From: Astur gentilis
Lineage: Eukaryota; Chordata; Aves; Accipitriformes; Accipitridae
Direction of reading: 5' to 3'
Assembly (NCBI RefSeq): GCF_929443795.1
Contig: NC_064889.1
Coordinates: forward strand, 15,449,299 to 15,513,298
Length of the DNA stretch: 64,000 nt
The notes under the pieces were generated by a model. It saw nothing but the letters and a program-made list of their open reading frames with translations. It made no database searches and was not told the origin of the DNA. Of this stretch, positions 27,622 to 38,552 are shown piece by piece (the stretch's first letter is position 1; every line of letters starts with the position of its first letter). The translations under genes were made by a program, and so were the position numbers.

Positions 27622-30600
27622 GGCCAGATTCACAAATGTGCTTTCCATTACCTAGTATATATGTCAAAACTTAGTATACATGTCAAAATTATAAATGGCT
27701 TCTTGCAGATTTCTCAGATAGCAGCTGAGAAAAAGAACAAACTCTGTGGACATTTGTATAAATGGATTGAGTAAGTGGGTACCTGCTTTCCAAGTATCAG
27801 TACCTGGGTCATATTTGCAAGACCACCTATCAGAAAAAACAAGCAAGTATGGCACTGTAGGAAGAGCAGAGATATAGATTAAGCTCAATTTAATCCCCAT
27901 CTTTTATTTTCTTCCTCCAAAGAAGGGAGTAAAAAAAAAATCTGATAAAGCTTCATGCTATTTTTATTTATTGCAGAACCACACCTTTGCAGCACATTGA
28001 AACCTATTACATGTAACATAACAGTAAAATGGAAAAATAATAAAATTCATCATTCCCCTCCAGTATCCTCCATATTCAGATAGAAAGTTTTTAATTGCAA
28101 GGAAAACTTCTATCAAAAAAGTCAGACATCAGTTATTAATATACAGTAGCTGTCACTATTTTTTAATCTCTTCGAATGTATGCTGTTTCACTGAATCCTT
28201 GAAACTAGTGCATATCTGACAACATTAAAAAATATTAGAATCACAGATTAGGCAAATTAAAAGTGGTCCAGTGTCTACAGTAAGGTTGATTTATCAGCTT
28301 GCATAAAATTTCTACCATGTTATACTTGGCACAGTAAAGAAATTGATAAGCAGAACCAAAAAGAACCTAAGAAGATATGACTGATTTCCCACTGATATAT
28401 CTAAGTGTAGGATTAGACTCACTGAAATTATTTTTAACTATGACTTGAGAATTTAAATCTGCAAGAGATCACACAGCTGGAATAGCTAGGTTAAAAAAAA
28501 TAAGGGATAAGTTAAATGCAGTAGGGTTAAAGAAATCTGTAACTGCAGGGGATTTCAGCCACTGTCTGCCCCAATATTCTTCCTCATGCACTGGAGAAAC
28601 TCTTCTTATTTACTTCCCCAGGTGAGAGAAATTCCCTGGCTTGTTTCCCCTGTTGTCGGTATATCATCCTAGAAGCCAGAGTAGAATTTTGCTTTGATTT
28701 GGGAGTCCATTACACCTTGATAATATGATTGCTTCAAGGAACATGTTCTGGTACGTACGACATGCTTTTACCTGTACTAACAGCACCAAACAACTGTAAG
28801 TCTATTGCTGGAGAAGTTCAAGCAATAATCTGGTCCGATATCGTGAAGGAGAGGTCTCTGACTCCAAAAAGCTCTCCATCATTGTTTTGCAGGACCAGTT
28901 TCCTCTTTAAAATGCTGTGCCCACTGAATTGCAGAAGAATATACAGCTGGCTTCCTTAAAAACTTTTGAAAATTCAAACCCCAGTTCACAAGAGCAGCTT
29001 TCAGAAAATACAGGCTGAAAGTTTGGGCCACGCTGAAGTCAGTGGCAAAAGTTCTGTCAGCTTCACTAGGGTCAGAATTTCATTCACGATATTGATTCAG
29101 CTGCTACCTTTAAATACAACAGTTTTCAGGTCGTTTCTACAGAAAGTCAGTCTGAGGTGTGTTTATTATTTTAAACTACTCAATTTCTTTAGAAAAGTAA
29201 ATATCTGAGTACCTTTAAATTTCAACAAGCAAGCTAGGAAGTCTGTCAGGAGGCATGCCCATTTAACACATTTTTAACATATATTTAATTGAAATAGTTA
29301 TCTGGTAACTATGCAATGAAAGCTGTGCTTTTTTTCCCCCAGTTGCTCTCAAAGGGCGTTTCTGTGCATAGCCAGAAGGTGGCATTCATGGTTAACAGTC
29401 AAATTAATATTTGCTATTTCTCCTTTGCATATGAGGGAGGGGAGAAAAAGGTTTCTTAGTATAGTGGCAATTACTCAATTAACCATGATGTTTAAACGAA
29501 TGCAATAAATTTGATTTATGTATTCTTTGTTTTACAAGGAGTGGCAGAGTTATCCAGTAGTAGACATTAATCTTCATGACGAGACAGCAGGGACCTGGCA
29601 AGTTGTATTCATCTTCCTGTAAAGTATTTGATAGTAAAAGTCCTTGTCTTCAGTTATGTCATTTTGTTCCTCCAAATAAGCCAGTTACCAATAATTCTTT
29701 GACCACTATAATACCCAGTGTTATCAGAACAGTTAGGAAATTCCAGGAAAAAAAAATACTGAATTTTATCCAGTCAATGAATCTTAATCAGATTTTTCAA
29801 AGTCTGATCATTCCCATTTGTGATCCAGTCGGTCTATGGAGTATTGCCATATTTAACATCTGTGTCACATCATGCCTTTCCTGTTGCCTCATTGATCAAC
29901 AGACAACATGTGATGATTCCCAGATGTTCAAACATGGCAGATCCCAAAAGACCTATTAAATTACACTGAAAGCAAAACAACATCCATGCTGTAAAAGTTT
30001 TGTTAAAATCAGGTATGTCTGAATATTCACAAACTTGCTACAAGGTACTTACTGATATTCAAATTGCTTTTAAACATCAGTCAAATTCTTTGAACTGTCC
30101 ACATTGTGTATTATGTAAGGATACTGTGTCACAGAGTTGATACAACTTTCCGCCCTGTAATATGAAGCAACTTGAAATAGAATTAGGCATATATTTATAC
30201 ATGGAGAAGATAAACCACTGGATTTTTTACTTTATTTTATTTTTGACTGTTTGTCTCCTTTTATTACATACAGTCTGTGTTCTTTCAGATTTTTACTCAG
30301 ATTTCTTACTGATTTTATGTGGTTTTTTCTCTGATAAAGCTGAATAAATTATTATCAAAGAAGCTTGTGCATTGCATTCCCTAACCAAGGCAAGGCAGCA
30401 CATGTTGTTCTTCAATGTGTCCTTTTTCCACTGAAAAGGATCATTATAAAGGCCAAAACTTACTAAGATGATACTTAAAGCTTTGTTCTATAACTGAAGA
30501 GCAGTTAACTGAAATTCTAGATTGGATTTCAAATAGTAAATGTAATCCAGTTTATGCCGGAGTGCTACAAAATTCTGCTTCGAAACAGTCCTCACCATTT

Positions 30601-31180
30601 ATGATACAGTAGTTTTAACATGAAGATGAATATCTTTTATATCTTCCTGAAGTGAGCGTTACTCTTCTAGTGACATTTCAATTTCAAATTTTGTGCTGCC
30701 ATTGTCAACAATGAGAATGTCATCACTTTATGATGAACACAGACAGCTGCGTGCAGAAAATTAGTAGCTCTATTTTGTCACTTGTGAAATAGCAGCACAG
30801 AACTCAGGTGAAAAATCAGAGCAACATTTTTGCCTATTACCATACTGACTAGTTTTAATTTACAGTTTATTTTGCCTTACTCTTTAATAAGAAGGAACAT
30901 AGCTATTTTAGAAAGGCCAGCAAAAAGAGGGGTGTTCCTTCTGTGATTATTTCTGATACACCAACATTTGTTTTTCTCTTAAACGAAATAAGTTTTTAAA
31001 AGAGGTTGATTTTTCTTCCCCAGAAAAGAGGTTAAGAAATTTCAGTTCAGAAATGGTTATGAATTTCTTTTTGGTATTTTCCAATAGAAAAGGGGGTGTT
31101 TTTTTCCTTATCCTTAGTGGAAAAAAAATGTGGGTCCGTTTCACAACCCAGCCTTTTCTCGTGGATTTGTTACCTTGCTG

Positions 31181-31435
31181 TACCTCCATGAAGAAGCTCT
31201 GCGGGGCAACAGCCTGCTCCAGTTCCCCCTCGCTGGCCGGGCTCCTGGGTAGACTACACCACCCACAGTGCAGTAGGCTACACCCCCGACCAAACCCACG
31301 AAGAGAGGCCCGCCTTGGTGCGCACATGGCCACAGATGATGTAGTCCCCCGAGGGAACACGGCCAGGAAGGGAGGCTCAAGCGGGCAAACCAGGTGCTTG
31401 TGCGAAGGAATGCCGCTGCACTGAAAACAACGAGA
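31181..31435. promoter_or_regulatory. Isolated small CpG-rich island
   Basis: About 250 bp with roughly a dozen CpG dinucleotides and clearly raised GC, flanked on both sides by AT-rich DNA and about 5.5 kb upstream of the main CpG island. ACTACA-type motifs lie at 31253-31258 (+) and 31340-31345 (minus strand). The first begins a 19-mer loosely like the ZNF143/SBF promoter motif. It could be a small promoter for a non-coding or alternative upstream transcript, or a GC-rich insertion. Open frames overlap it on both strands (for example 137 codons on minus, 30947-31360), but none resembles a known protein. Confidence 0.4.
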
Positions 31436-33520
31436 TTTGAAGTTTAAACGACGGTTTTTCTGATTTGGTCAGAAAACTGAAATATTTCCATTTAGGATAG
31501 ACCTACCCAAAGGAAAACTTCTTACAGTTTTGGTTTTTGTTTTGTTTTTTTTTTTTTTTTTTTCCCAACGGTTTATCAGGTTAGAAATCTCAAGCATGGA
31601 GGAACTAAAAATGTTCTGAGTATGCAGGATTAGCACTAACTAATACTCTATTATTTCCAGATTTGTCTCCACTGTGGACTAATTTTGGACATTCACATCT
31701 TTATTCTAATTTACACGTGTAACTAATTTTTGTAGAACAGTCTAGAGTTGCCTGTGAGCACTGAGTGCCTAGGTGTATGTTAATAGTAAAAGCTAATTTT
31801 TTTTTACTGTTACCAGAAACAACATAGGCACCTTGAATTTGCAAGATCTCCAAGCAGGAGCTCTTACGGAGTTCATCCACATAGTATAATTCACAAGATT
31901 AGGAGTGCAAAATTTTTACAAGCTGAGTGTGACAGAGCTGCATACACAAAAAGTAGAATGTTGAGTTTTCAAAATTAGGGTACCTACTTAGATTAGCCAC
32001 ATATGTAACTTTAAAAAATACCTATATCTAAATTTTAAGTTCAGCATCTAAAATGTTTGTATGTCTTTTTAAAAGAAACATGTAATTAGAACTATATTTA
32101 TTAATTAATGGCGTAAAACCTAACAAGCTTTTGTTTTGTTGTTGACACTTGCAGAACAACAGCCAAAGATTTAGGAAAGTAAGCGAGGATAGAACGTATC
32201 TGCAGGATGATGGAGAATCATGTGGAATACAAACACAGGAAGGAGACAAGAAGAGAAGCAAAGATCTGGATAATGGTAACATATGGAAAGTCAGCTTGAG
32301 AAGAACAATCACGTATGCCAAAAATAATTCACTAGTTACATTTAGTTAGAAGATCTGGGGAGCAAACATAAGCATCCTAAACAAATGAAGTAGGTTAGCC
32401 AGAGTGTCTACTGGCCCCAGGGTCACATATTCCGGCTCTAACTGCCAGCAGCGGCCGTGTGGAACGGGATGCTTTCCAAGTTCTGGCCAGTGCCGGCTGT
32501 GTAGAGAAGACTGTCTGTTCTTTTCCCATTCTCATGAAATGTATACTGCAATGCAAAGCCATGTCAGAAATACCTGAGCTAGTTTATCTGCACAGAGCGT
32601 GCTATGACATGTAGAATTTCTTGGTTATGTTCTAGAAGCAAAACCACAGTGTTAGTCTGCTCCTGTACATGAACATATTTTCATATCACCAACTTTAAAT
32701 TTAATTTTAAATAATTGTTTCATTTAAGGATATAGAAAGGGTGCTAAAACAGGGTCATGAGATGTCCTTACTCTTGGGCATTTTTTTGCATCAGGAGTCT
32801 CTTCTGATTTTGTTTTTGGGTAGTTTGCCATTGGCATTGTTCTCGCAGCGTCAGCTTTCAGGTCTGTCCTGCAACATCAAATGTTGGAGCTGACACCAGG
32901 AAAATAATTAAATGGATGAAATTTGTGACCAATTTCATCCAGCGTTGTAGTCCTTTGGATTTCACTCTGGAACACTATGTTGTACATTACTTCATTTACT
33001 TGGGTAAATATTCAAGTATCAGTGTCAATTCAGTTTAGTATTCCCCTCTTTTTTTCTAGAATCATCAAATCAGATGAACTCCCACCTTGCTAGAAGAGCA
33101 CACAACCTTATATCTGAGCCTGCTTTATTTTTAAAGCTTTCTACAAGTTTGCTCTTGTGGAGTGGGGTATTGGCCAACTGTTCTTTCAAATGGCATAATT
33201 TTCCTAGAATGCTTATTTTCTAAGCGCTAGTTTTCAAATGTATTCTTTTCCTGTGACAAAAAAAAAACCCACAGCTTATGACCACAGTTTTAACAACTAA
33301 CATGAAAAACTAACCAGGTAATCTGCACTGCCATTAAATACATATAGTCCTTATGGACCATTAGTGGCTATCACACCTGTTCCTGAGAGTCTTGCTCACT
33401 TTTGTTTGTCTAACTCTTCACCCCTTCTCTCCTATTCAACATAGTCCTGTGGATGTACCATTTCTGATGTAGCAATTTTTTTTTTCAAGATGAAAGCCAC
33501 AAAAGCCTATAGAAATTTAA

Positions 33521-33590
33521 GGGTTTGGGTTTTTTTTTGTTGTTTGGGGTTTTGTTTTTTGTTTGTTTGTTGTTGTTTTTTTTTTTTTTT
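33521..33590. repeat. T/G-rich simple sequence
   Basis: Seventy bases containing only T and G on the + strand, in irregular runs. The complementary strand is A/C only. It is low-complexity with no regular unit. Confidence 0.9.
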
Positions 33591-35227
33591 GCTTTTGCTC
33601 TCCTTCCCCATTGCCAGTATTTTGAAGGTGAAGTTTGAGAAATCAGAATTCCTCAACATCTAGAGAATTCACGTGTAGTTTCCATTTATTTTTCTATTAT
33701 GAATCCAGATTTTGGGGTTGCTAATCTCCAATTCAACTACAGATGAAAACCTCCCTTATGGGTTTCTCAATGACCTCAGTCCTGGTAAGCAATAACTTGG
33801 TTACTCATTAGGCTGGTTTCCCCTGTAGTTATTCTTGTCCTGGATCAGGTGAATACATCCAAAGTCTCCTTCTAATGCCATGTGTAGAAATTTATGCAAG
33901 GTAAGCTGATGAACAGTAACTTGTTTTGGATATTTAAGCCTTAAGGAATAAATAAGTGCTTTACTTGGGTAGTCAGTGTGGCCCAGAATCAAATCCAATA
34001 GAATTTCATCACAAACTCATCTTTCCTCCCCTTTTTGATGTTTTCTTTTGTGGCAGTAACTACCAAAGACCCAGATCACATTTCACTGACAGATTTCTCA
34101 TTATTTTTAAGAGACACTCAGGCAAACATGGATGTAGTCGGCTTCAAATTCCAAGTAATTTCAACTGCTAAGATGCCTCTGGATGATTTTTTAAATATTT
34201 CTAGTTGTCATTCTGCTGAAATACTTCATATGGCTGCTATTGCAATTTCAGCTCTTACAGGTAAGGTAATTTGTTCACTGAAAACCAAATGCCTATAAGG
34301 TTGTTTGCCACATCTTAAGACTGCGTTTCTGCTGACTGTGTTTTTTACTTAGTATTAGCCACACTGAAGTCCACGTGAATTACGAATTTATCCATTTATC
34401 CAAGTATCTGTCTTGTTTGAATTTCACAGGACCAATTTTCAAGCCCATCTCTCCAATCTACGTAGCCAGTGCATATTTTCTAGTTACTGCTTTGATTTGA
34501 GCCCAGTTAGGAGTTCTCAGTTTGTACAAGTTTCACCATCCTTTTTAGCACATCTGCTTCAATAACAATAACATGTTGGAGCTATCATCTGTTGTTCTCA
34601 TGTACTTCGAGATTTCCTGAGTAGCGGGACTATAATTGTTGTTTAAATACCCAGACATCTAGAAGTTTTGCCCCTGAAGGCCTCCTCTTTCCCAGACTCT
34701 GTGAAGCATCTTTCACCATGCCCATGGAGTACTATGCCCTGGCCTGTCTTCTCCTTTTAACAGTTCTTTTTAATAGAAGCTTTTTTCCCATCATGTCAGC
34801 ATTTATCTGAACCACTTCCCACATTTTTGTACTGTCTCCGATTTCCCTCATTTTACAGACTGAATTAGTGACTTTTTGTAAAACTTGAGGAATGTCATCC
34901 AGCAAATCACAATCTTTTTTTCCATGAGATATAACTATGTGATTATAAAGGTCTTAGATACTGCTTAGCCAACGTATGTTATTGTCTACAAGCTGTAACT
35001 TTTGCTTGTATCTGAACTGAATACCAGTCTCTTTTTCAGGCTGTCTCTACCAAATCATTAACACCTGGACCATTGAAGCCAGCTCACTAATTAGGTTTTC
35101 ACCTTGTCTGTATCATTGAGAAGTTAGGCTATGAAGTTGAATTTCCACAGGGCATTTCCCACTTGCAAATTCTTGTATCACTTCAGCAGAGACAACATGG
35201 CTGCTATCCTTGGGTTACAAGCAGGAT

Positions 35228-35245
35228 AAAAAAAAAAAAAAAAAA
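35228..35245. repeat. A18 homopolymer
   Basis: Eighteen consecutive A residues in non-coding DNA. No retroposed body was recognised upstream of it. Confidence 0.95.
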
Positions 35246-35377
35246 GGAACTTGTAGACATACAGCCTTACTCAAGTTCTTTATCTAATTCAATTTTATAG
35301 CTAACTGCCACAGTGACTGCATAATCCATTGATTCCCCTCCACAGTGACTTATTTCAAAGTCCTTCCTTCTTCCCTT

Positions 35378-35407
35378 CTTTAAGAAAGGGTCCACCCTTT
35401 CTTAAAG
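35378..35407. repeat. 30-bp near-perfect palindrome
   Basis: The arm ctttaagaaagggt (35378-35391) is followed by cc and its exact reverse complement (35394-35407). With only two central bases unpaired, it can form a cruciform or, if transcribed, a tight hairpin. Confidence 0.9.
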
Positions 35408-36059
35408 CTGAAGATTGGCCACAGCCACCTTCTCTCCCTAATTCCATGGTACACTAAGAGGTTGCTTTAATACCTTTTACAGAACTCCCATTTCTTAGTG
35501 TAGGCCTTACTTTCTCACCTGAGATCTCTACAAATGTGTTCCTAATTTAAGCCATAACCAATTTTGCCTGCACAGTTAACATCGTGCTGCCTGCTTCAGT
35601 TAGGAGGAGAAATTGGTACTGAAATCAGGTGCCTGTGGTGTAATCATGGTAAAGAGGCTGAAAATGCTCTTTCCGTAGTTACAGGTGGCCCCAGATAGCA
35701 TGGTGATCGCAGACCTCTTTCAAACATTACTTGGTCCAAAAACCTGGAAGGACTTCGCCTTAGAGTTTGTCTTCCAGAGCGAATGTTGGCTGGTACTATC
35801 CTCTTTGCTTTCTCTTTTGTCTCTTCTGCCTCTGGGGTACAGAGAGTCCTTTGTCAAATAATAGCCAGTAGGAGTTCCTTAACTCATGAATATGTCTGCC
35901 TTTACACTTTGTTTCACAGTGGTATATCATTGTTTCTAACAGACGAGACAGTGATTCCTTTCTCCCAGTTTATAACGTAACAATTACTTACTTTTGCCAT
36001 TGTCCTCTTTGCTATTATAAAGAAGTAACTATAACGCACCTTTCTTTCCCAACCCAATA

Positions 36060-37112
36060 AAAATGCACTAAGCACGACAGCGAGTAACGCGAAGAGCCTT
36101 GCTGCAGCCAGCAAAGGTTCTCTCTAAACTGCTTCCCAGGTCCAGGCGCAAGTTTCGGCTGAATCATAACTCCCAAGTGATCTTACGGCCAGGATCGAGC
36201 AGCACATCGCAGAGCGTATCTTCCCCAGAATCTAAGTGTAGTCTGGAAGTGCTTTACCGCTGCAGGCATAACCACATCGCATATTCGTATCTGCACATTG
36301 CTCGTTCGCAATCATATTCAAGCATACAATGAATCCATCCGGTAACAACCAAGCAAACAACCACACCATTCTTTCAGCGCAGCTCTTTCTAGTACATCTG
36401 CTCCCCCGGGAGGGAGGCGGTCGGCGGGGGACTGCGCCTTTCCGAGCCTTGAGCAGCGTAAACGCAGCTATGGAGTCAAACTACCAAGTGGATTTTGCTC
36501 TGATGCGCAGCATCCGCCAATCCTGTTCTGCACCGCTGCAAGAGCTTCTGCGTGTTAAAAGCTCCAAATAAATTACCACCTCTAGCAATAGGTCTGAGGT
36601 GAACGAGCGCAGCTAAAGATGCTACGGGGAAACACAAGGAACGCGACCCACAAGGAGAAAATTGGAGCCTTGTTAGAAACAGGACTAGCTAGCGGCAGTC
36701 AGAGAGCTAACAGGCCCTTTGGTGCTTTAGCAAGTGCCCCGCGGCTCGGAGGGTGCCCCTGCCGCGGCCGCCGTCCCACCTGCACGCAGGGACCCTCTCG
36801 GCTTCCCGTCCTCCCCCCCCCCCGCCCCGTTCCCCTTCTCCGCTGTCTCCATGCAACATCGCGGCGTGGGCGTCGTCGAGCGCTCTCATTTGCATAGCGC
36901 CCGCCAGCGGCCAATGGGCCGGCGACTACGGCTCTGTCATTTGCATGGGCCCCGGCGGCGGCCAATGGGGCGGCAGCCGCCGAGCCCGCTTGGAAGGCGA
37001 TGTTTCCCTCTGCGCGGGGCGCCGGGGCTGTAGGTGCGGGTGACACAGCGAGAGGCCGGGCCGGCCGCTCGGCCTGGGCAGCGCCGCCGCCTCGGGCAGC
37101 CGCGGGGGAAAG
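36060..37112 (+). promoter_or_regulatory. SH3GL3: CpG-island promoter and 5' UTR of endophilin gene
   Basis: CpG density rises from about 36060 and the sequence is strongly GC-rich from about 36720 to 37290, centred on the first coding exon. This is the usual layout of a TATA-less vertebrate promoter. Visible elements are CCAAT boxes at 36517-36521, 36911-36915 and 36962-36966, octamer (POU) sites at 36888-36895 and 36939-36946, a GC box GGGGCGG at 36967-36973, and a C11 run at 36813-36823. I infer transcription start within about 36980-37080 because the CCAAT and GC boxes lie just upstream, but no exact start can be fixed. Part of the island continues into intron 1. Confidence 0.85.
36880..36981 (+). 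promoter_or_regulatory. SH3GL3: Tandem 51-bp octamer plus CCAAT modules
   Basis: Two adjacent 51-bp blocks (36880-36930 and 36931-36981) align without gaps at about 75% identity. Each carries the perfect octamer ATTTGCAT (POU-domain factors) and, exactly 23 bp later, GGCCAATGGG (NF-Y CCAAT box). The second block also runs into a GC box. The constant spacing places equivalent sites about five helical turns apart. Binding by POU factors and NF-Y is inferred from consensus, not shown. Confidence 0.8.
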
Positions 37113-37157
37113 ATGTCGGTGGCGGGGCTCAAGAAGCAGTTTCACAAAGCCAGCCAG
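37113..37157 (+). CDS. SH3GL3: Endophilin-A first coding exon (SH3GL3-like), partial
   Basis: Endophilin-A proteins are cytoplasmic N-BAR plus SH3 proteins. They bend membranes and recruit dynamin and synaptojanin during endocytosis, including synaptic vesicle recycling. This exon gives only the N-terminus, MSVAGLKKQFHKASQ. That is the amphipathic helix H0, which inserts into the lipid bilayer. The start has A at -3, and the exon ends CAG|GTAAGG, a phase-0 consensus donor after codon 15, which is where I recall endophilin-A exon 1 ending. Residues His11 and Ser14 fit SH3GL3 rather than SH3GL2 (Thr14) or SH3GL1 (Tyr11), as I remember those proteins. Fifteen residues cannot settle the paralogue. 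The rest of the BAR domain and the SH3 domain lie beyond the window. Family call about 0.9, paralogue about 0.65. Confidence 0.8.
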
Positions 37158-37244
37158 GTAAGGGGAGCGGTTCCCGGGGCCGGAGCGGCGGCAGAGCCCT
37201 GGAGGGGGCTTTGCTGCTGATGGGTGGCTCGCCCTGCGCCCGCT

Positions 37245-37276
37245 GCCGGCCGGCCGGCCGGCCGGCCGCCCGCCCG
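37245..37276. repeat. (GCCG)6 repeat at the 5' end of intron 1
   Basis: Six perfect GCCG tetramers (37245-37268) followed by two CCCG units, 88 bp after the splice donor and inside the CpG island. GC-only microsatellites of this sort are unstable and could vary in length. Confidence 0.95.
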
Positions 37277-38532
37277 CCGCAAGGCGCCGCGGATTCCTCG
37301 ACCTTCTCCTTCTAGCTGGCGGCATCGCTCTCTGGCACCCCGAGGAGCGTTGGCTTCAGCTCTGCCTCTGGGTCCTCCCTTTTATTATTGCCTCTGGCGT
37401 TGATCCTTGCGGGAGAGGGTTGCCTTTCTCCTTCTTCTGCTTGGGGCTTCGGGTCTTCCTTCTAGGTATTAACACTCGTTATTTCGTGCTGGGTTTGTGT
37501 TCGTACTCCGAGGCCTCAGTTAAAGGTGCAGGCTGTAGGGTACGAGCTTTCCCTAACGAGTTCATTGTGGTGTTCTTCCACAAAGTACTGGTTTATTACC
37601 CTACCTGGCATACCGTGGGTTTGTCCTGTAGGGGGTATCGTATGTTTCTAGAGTTTTCCCTCCTTTTCTAGATGCTGTACTCGTTATCTTTTCCTGGGTG
37701 AACCTTCATCCTTTCCTGACCCTTTTCTCTCCTGTTCTCCTTTCTAACGTGCTTCTCTTTCATACTTTCACTGATTTCTCTAAAGAGAGAAACCGCTTTC
37801 TGTCAGGCAGGTGGACTGGTTGCATTACACAGCACGAGAGTGCCGACCCAAAGCCCCACGTTGGTGTGGTAGCTTCGGGAAGCGGCAGCGGTGGGATTCT
37901 TCTCGCTGAAGGTGTTTGGAAGCCTCAGATGCTTCGCTTGCTTATTCCAAGCCTGAGAGATCTGTATTTCTATTGGTTTTCATAAATAATAATGGTAATA
38001 CTGAAATCGGTGTCTGTAACCTATTCAGTCAGATGGGACAACTGTTCTTGTCTTGGTGAGAGTGGAGAAAATAAAGGTTCATTGAGTGCTTAGCTGTCAT
38101 CTTTGTAGGTCCTCCTTCAGATATTTGGCTTGTCAGCAGCCCAAATGCAGAATGTGCGCTTTGTTTGGACATAGATGCTAAGTATTTTTATCTAATGCTT
38201 ATTTTCAGTAGTGTTCTTTCTTTCATGTTTTGTACATATCTTGAAGAATGTCACGAATCTGTATCCTTTAGTTAACTTTCACTGTCCCTTTGAGAAAATG
38301 TGGGACTTCCAGGGTAAACAAATCCAAGGACAATTTATAAAAGGTTTTGGCTTGTTTTGCACCTAACTTATGCTGGTAAGTGATGCAGCCTTTCCTACGG
38401 TGAGTTTGTAACTCAAGAAACAGAAGGTATTTAACTGAGGAAGTTAGAGAGGTAACCACAACAAGTGCTGTCTCATCTGGCAACTGGTAACAGTGCAAGT
38501 TGCTTAATCCTGCCCGGATGTCAGGTAAACAT

Positions 38533-38552
38533 AAAAAAAAAAAAAAAAAAAA
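38533..38552. repeat. A20 homopolymer
   Basis: Twenty A residues followed by a purine-rich stretch to about 38575. No retroposon body was recognised. Confidence 0.95.

Larger units (their letters stand above)
12702..31180. other. Intergenic, no gene recognised
   Basis: No coding exon, tRNA or recognisable transposon body was found. The stretch contains a 20-bp duplication (14232-14264), an ATA microsatellite (18024-18049), two notable hairpins (20299-20329 and 22200-22234), an 85-bp T tract (23265-23349) and two G-rich runs (26913-26932 and 27581-27603). The longest open frame is 127 codons (29576-29959, + strand). It has no recognisable domain and I leave it uncalled. Confidence 0.65.
31436..36059. 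other. Intergenic upstream of the endophilin promoter
   Basis: No gene recognised. The stretch has T-rich and A-rich simple tracts (31545-31563, 33521-33590, 35228-35245) and a near-palindrome at 35378-35407. A slightly GC-richer patch at about 32440-32520 is unexplained. No conserved family motif was seen in any frame. Confidence 0.65.

Noticed and set aside
28236..28270. agaatcacagatta phrase like a CR1 3' end
   Set aside because: Only one partial unit of the CR1 terminal repeat is visible, and no CR1 body follows.
29576..29959. 127-codon + strand frame in intergenic DNA
   Set aside because: No motif, signal peptide or family resemblance. Composition looks like translated non-coding sequence.
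30947..31424. Overlapping 137-codon minus and 123-codon plus frames at the orphan CpG patch
   Set aside because: No recognisable domain and no clear splice context. The frames are open mainly because of the GC-rich patch. The patch itself is reported as a possible regulatory site instead.
36734..37043. Several + strand frames of 90-100 codons in the CpG island
   Set aside because: All are out of phase with the endophilin start, have proline/arginine-rich composition, and overlap each other.
36699..37325. 208-codon minus-strand frame over the CpG island
   Set aside because: It overlaps the promoter and exon 1 on the opposite strand. It is low-complexity (Ala, Arg, Pro, Gly), as expected from GC-rich DNA with few stop codons.
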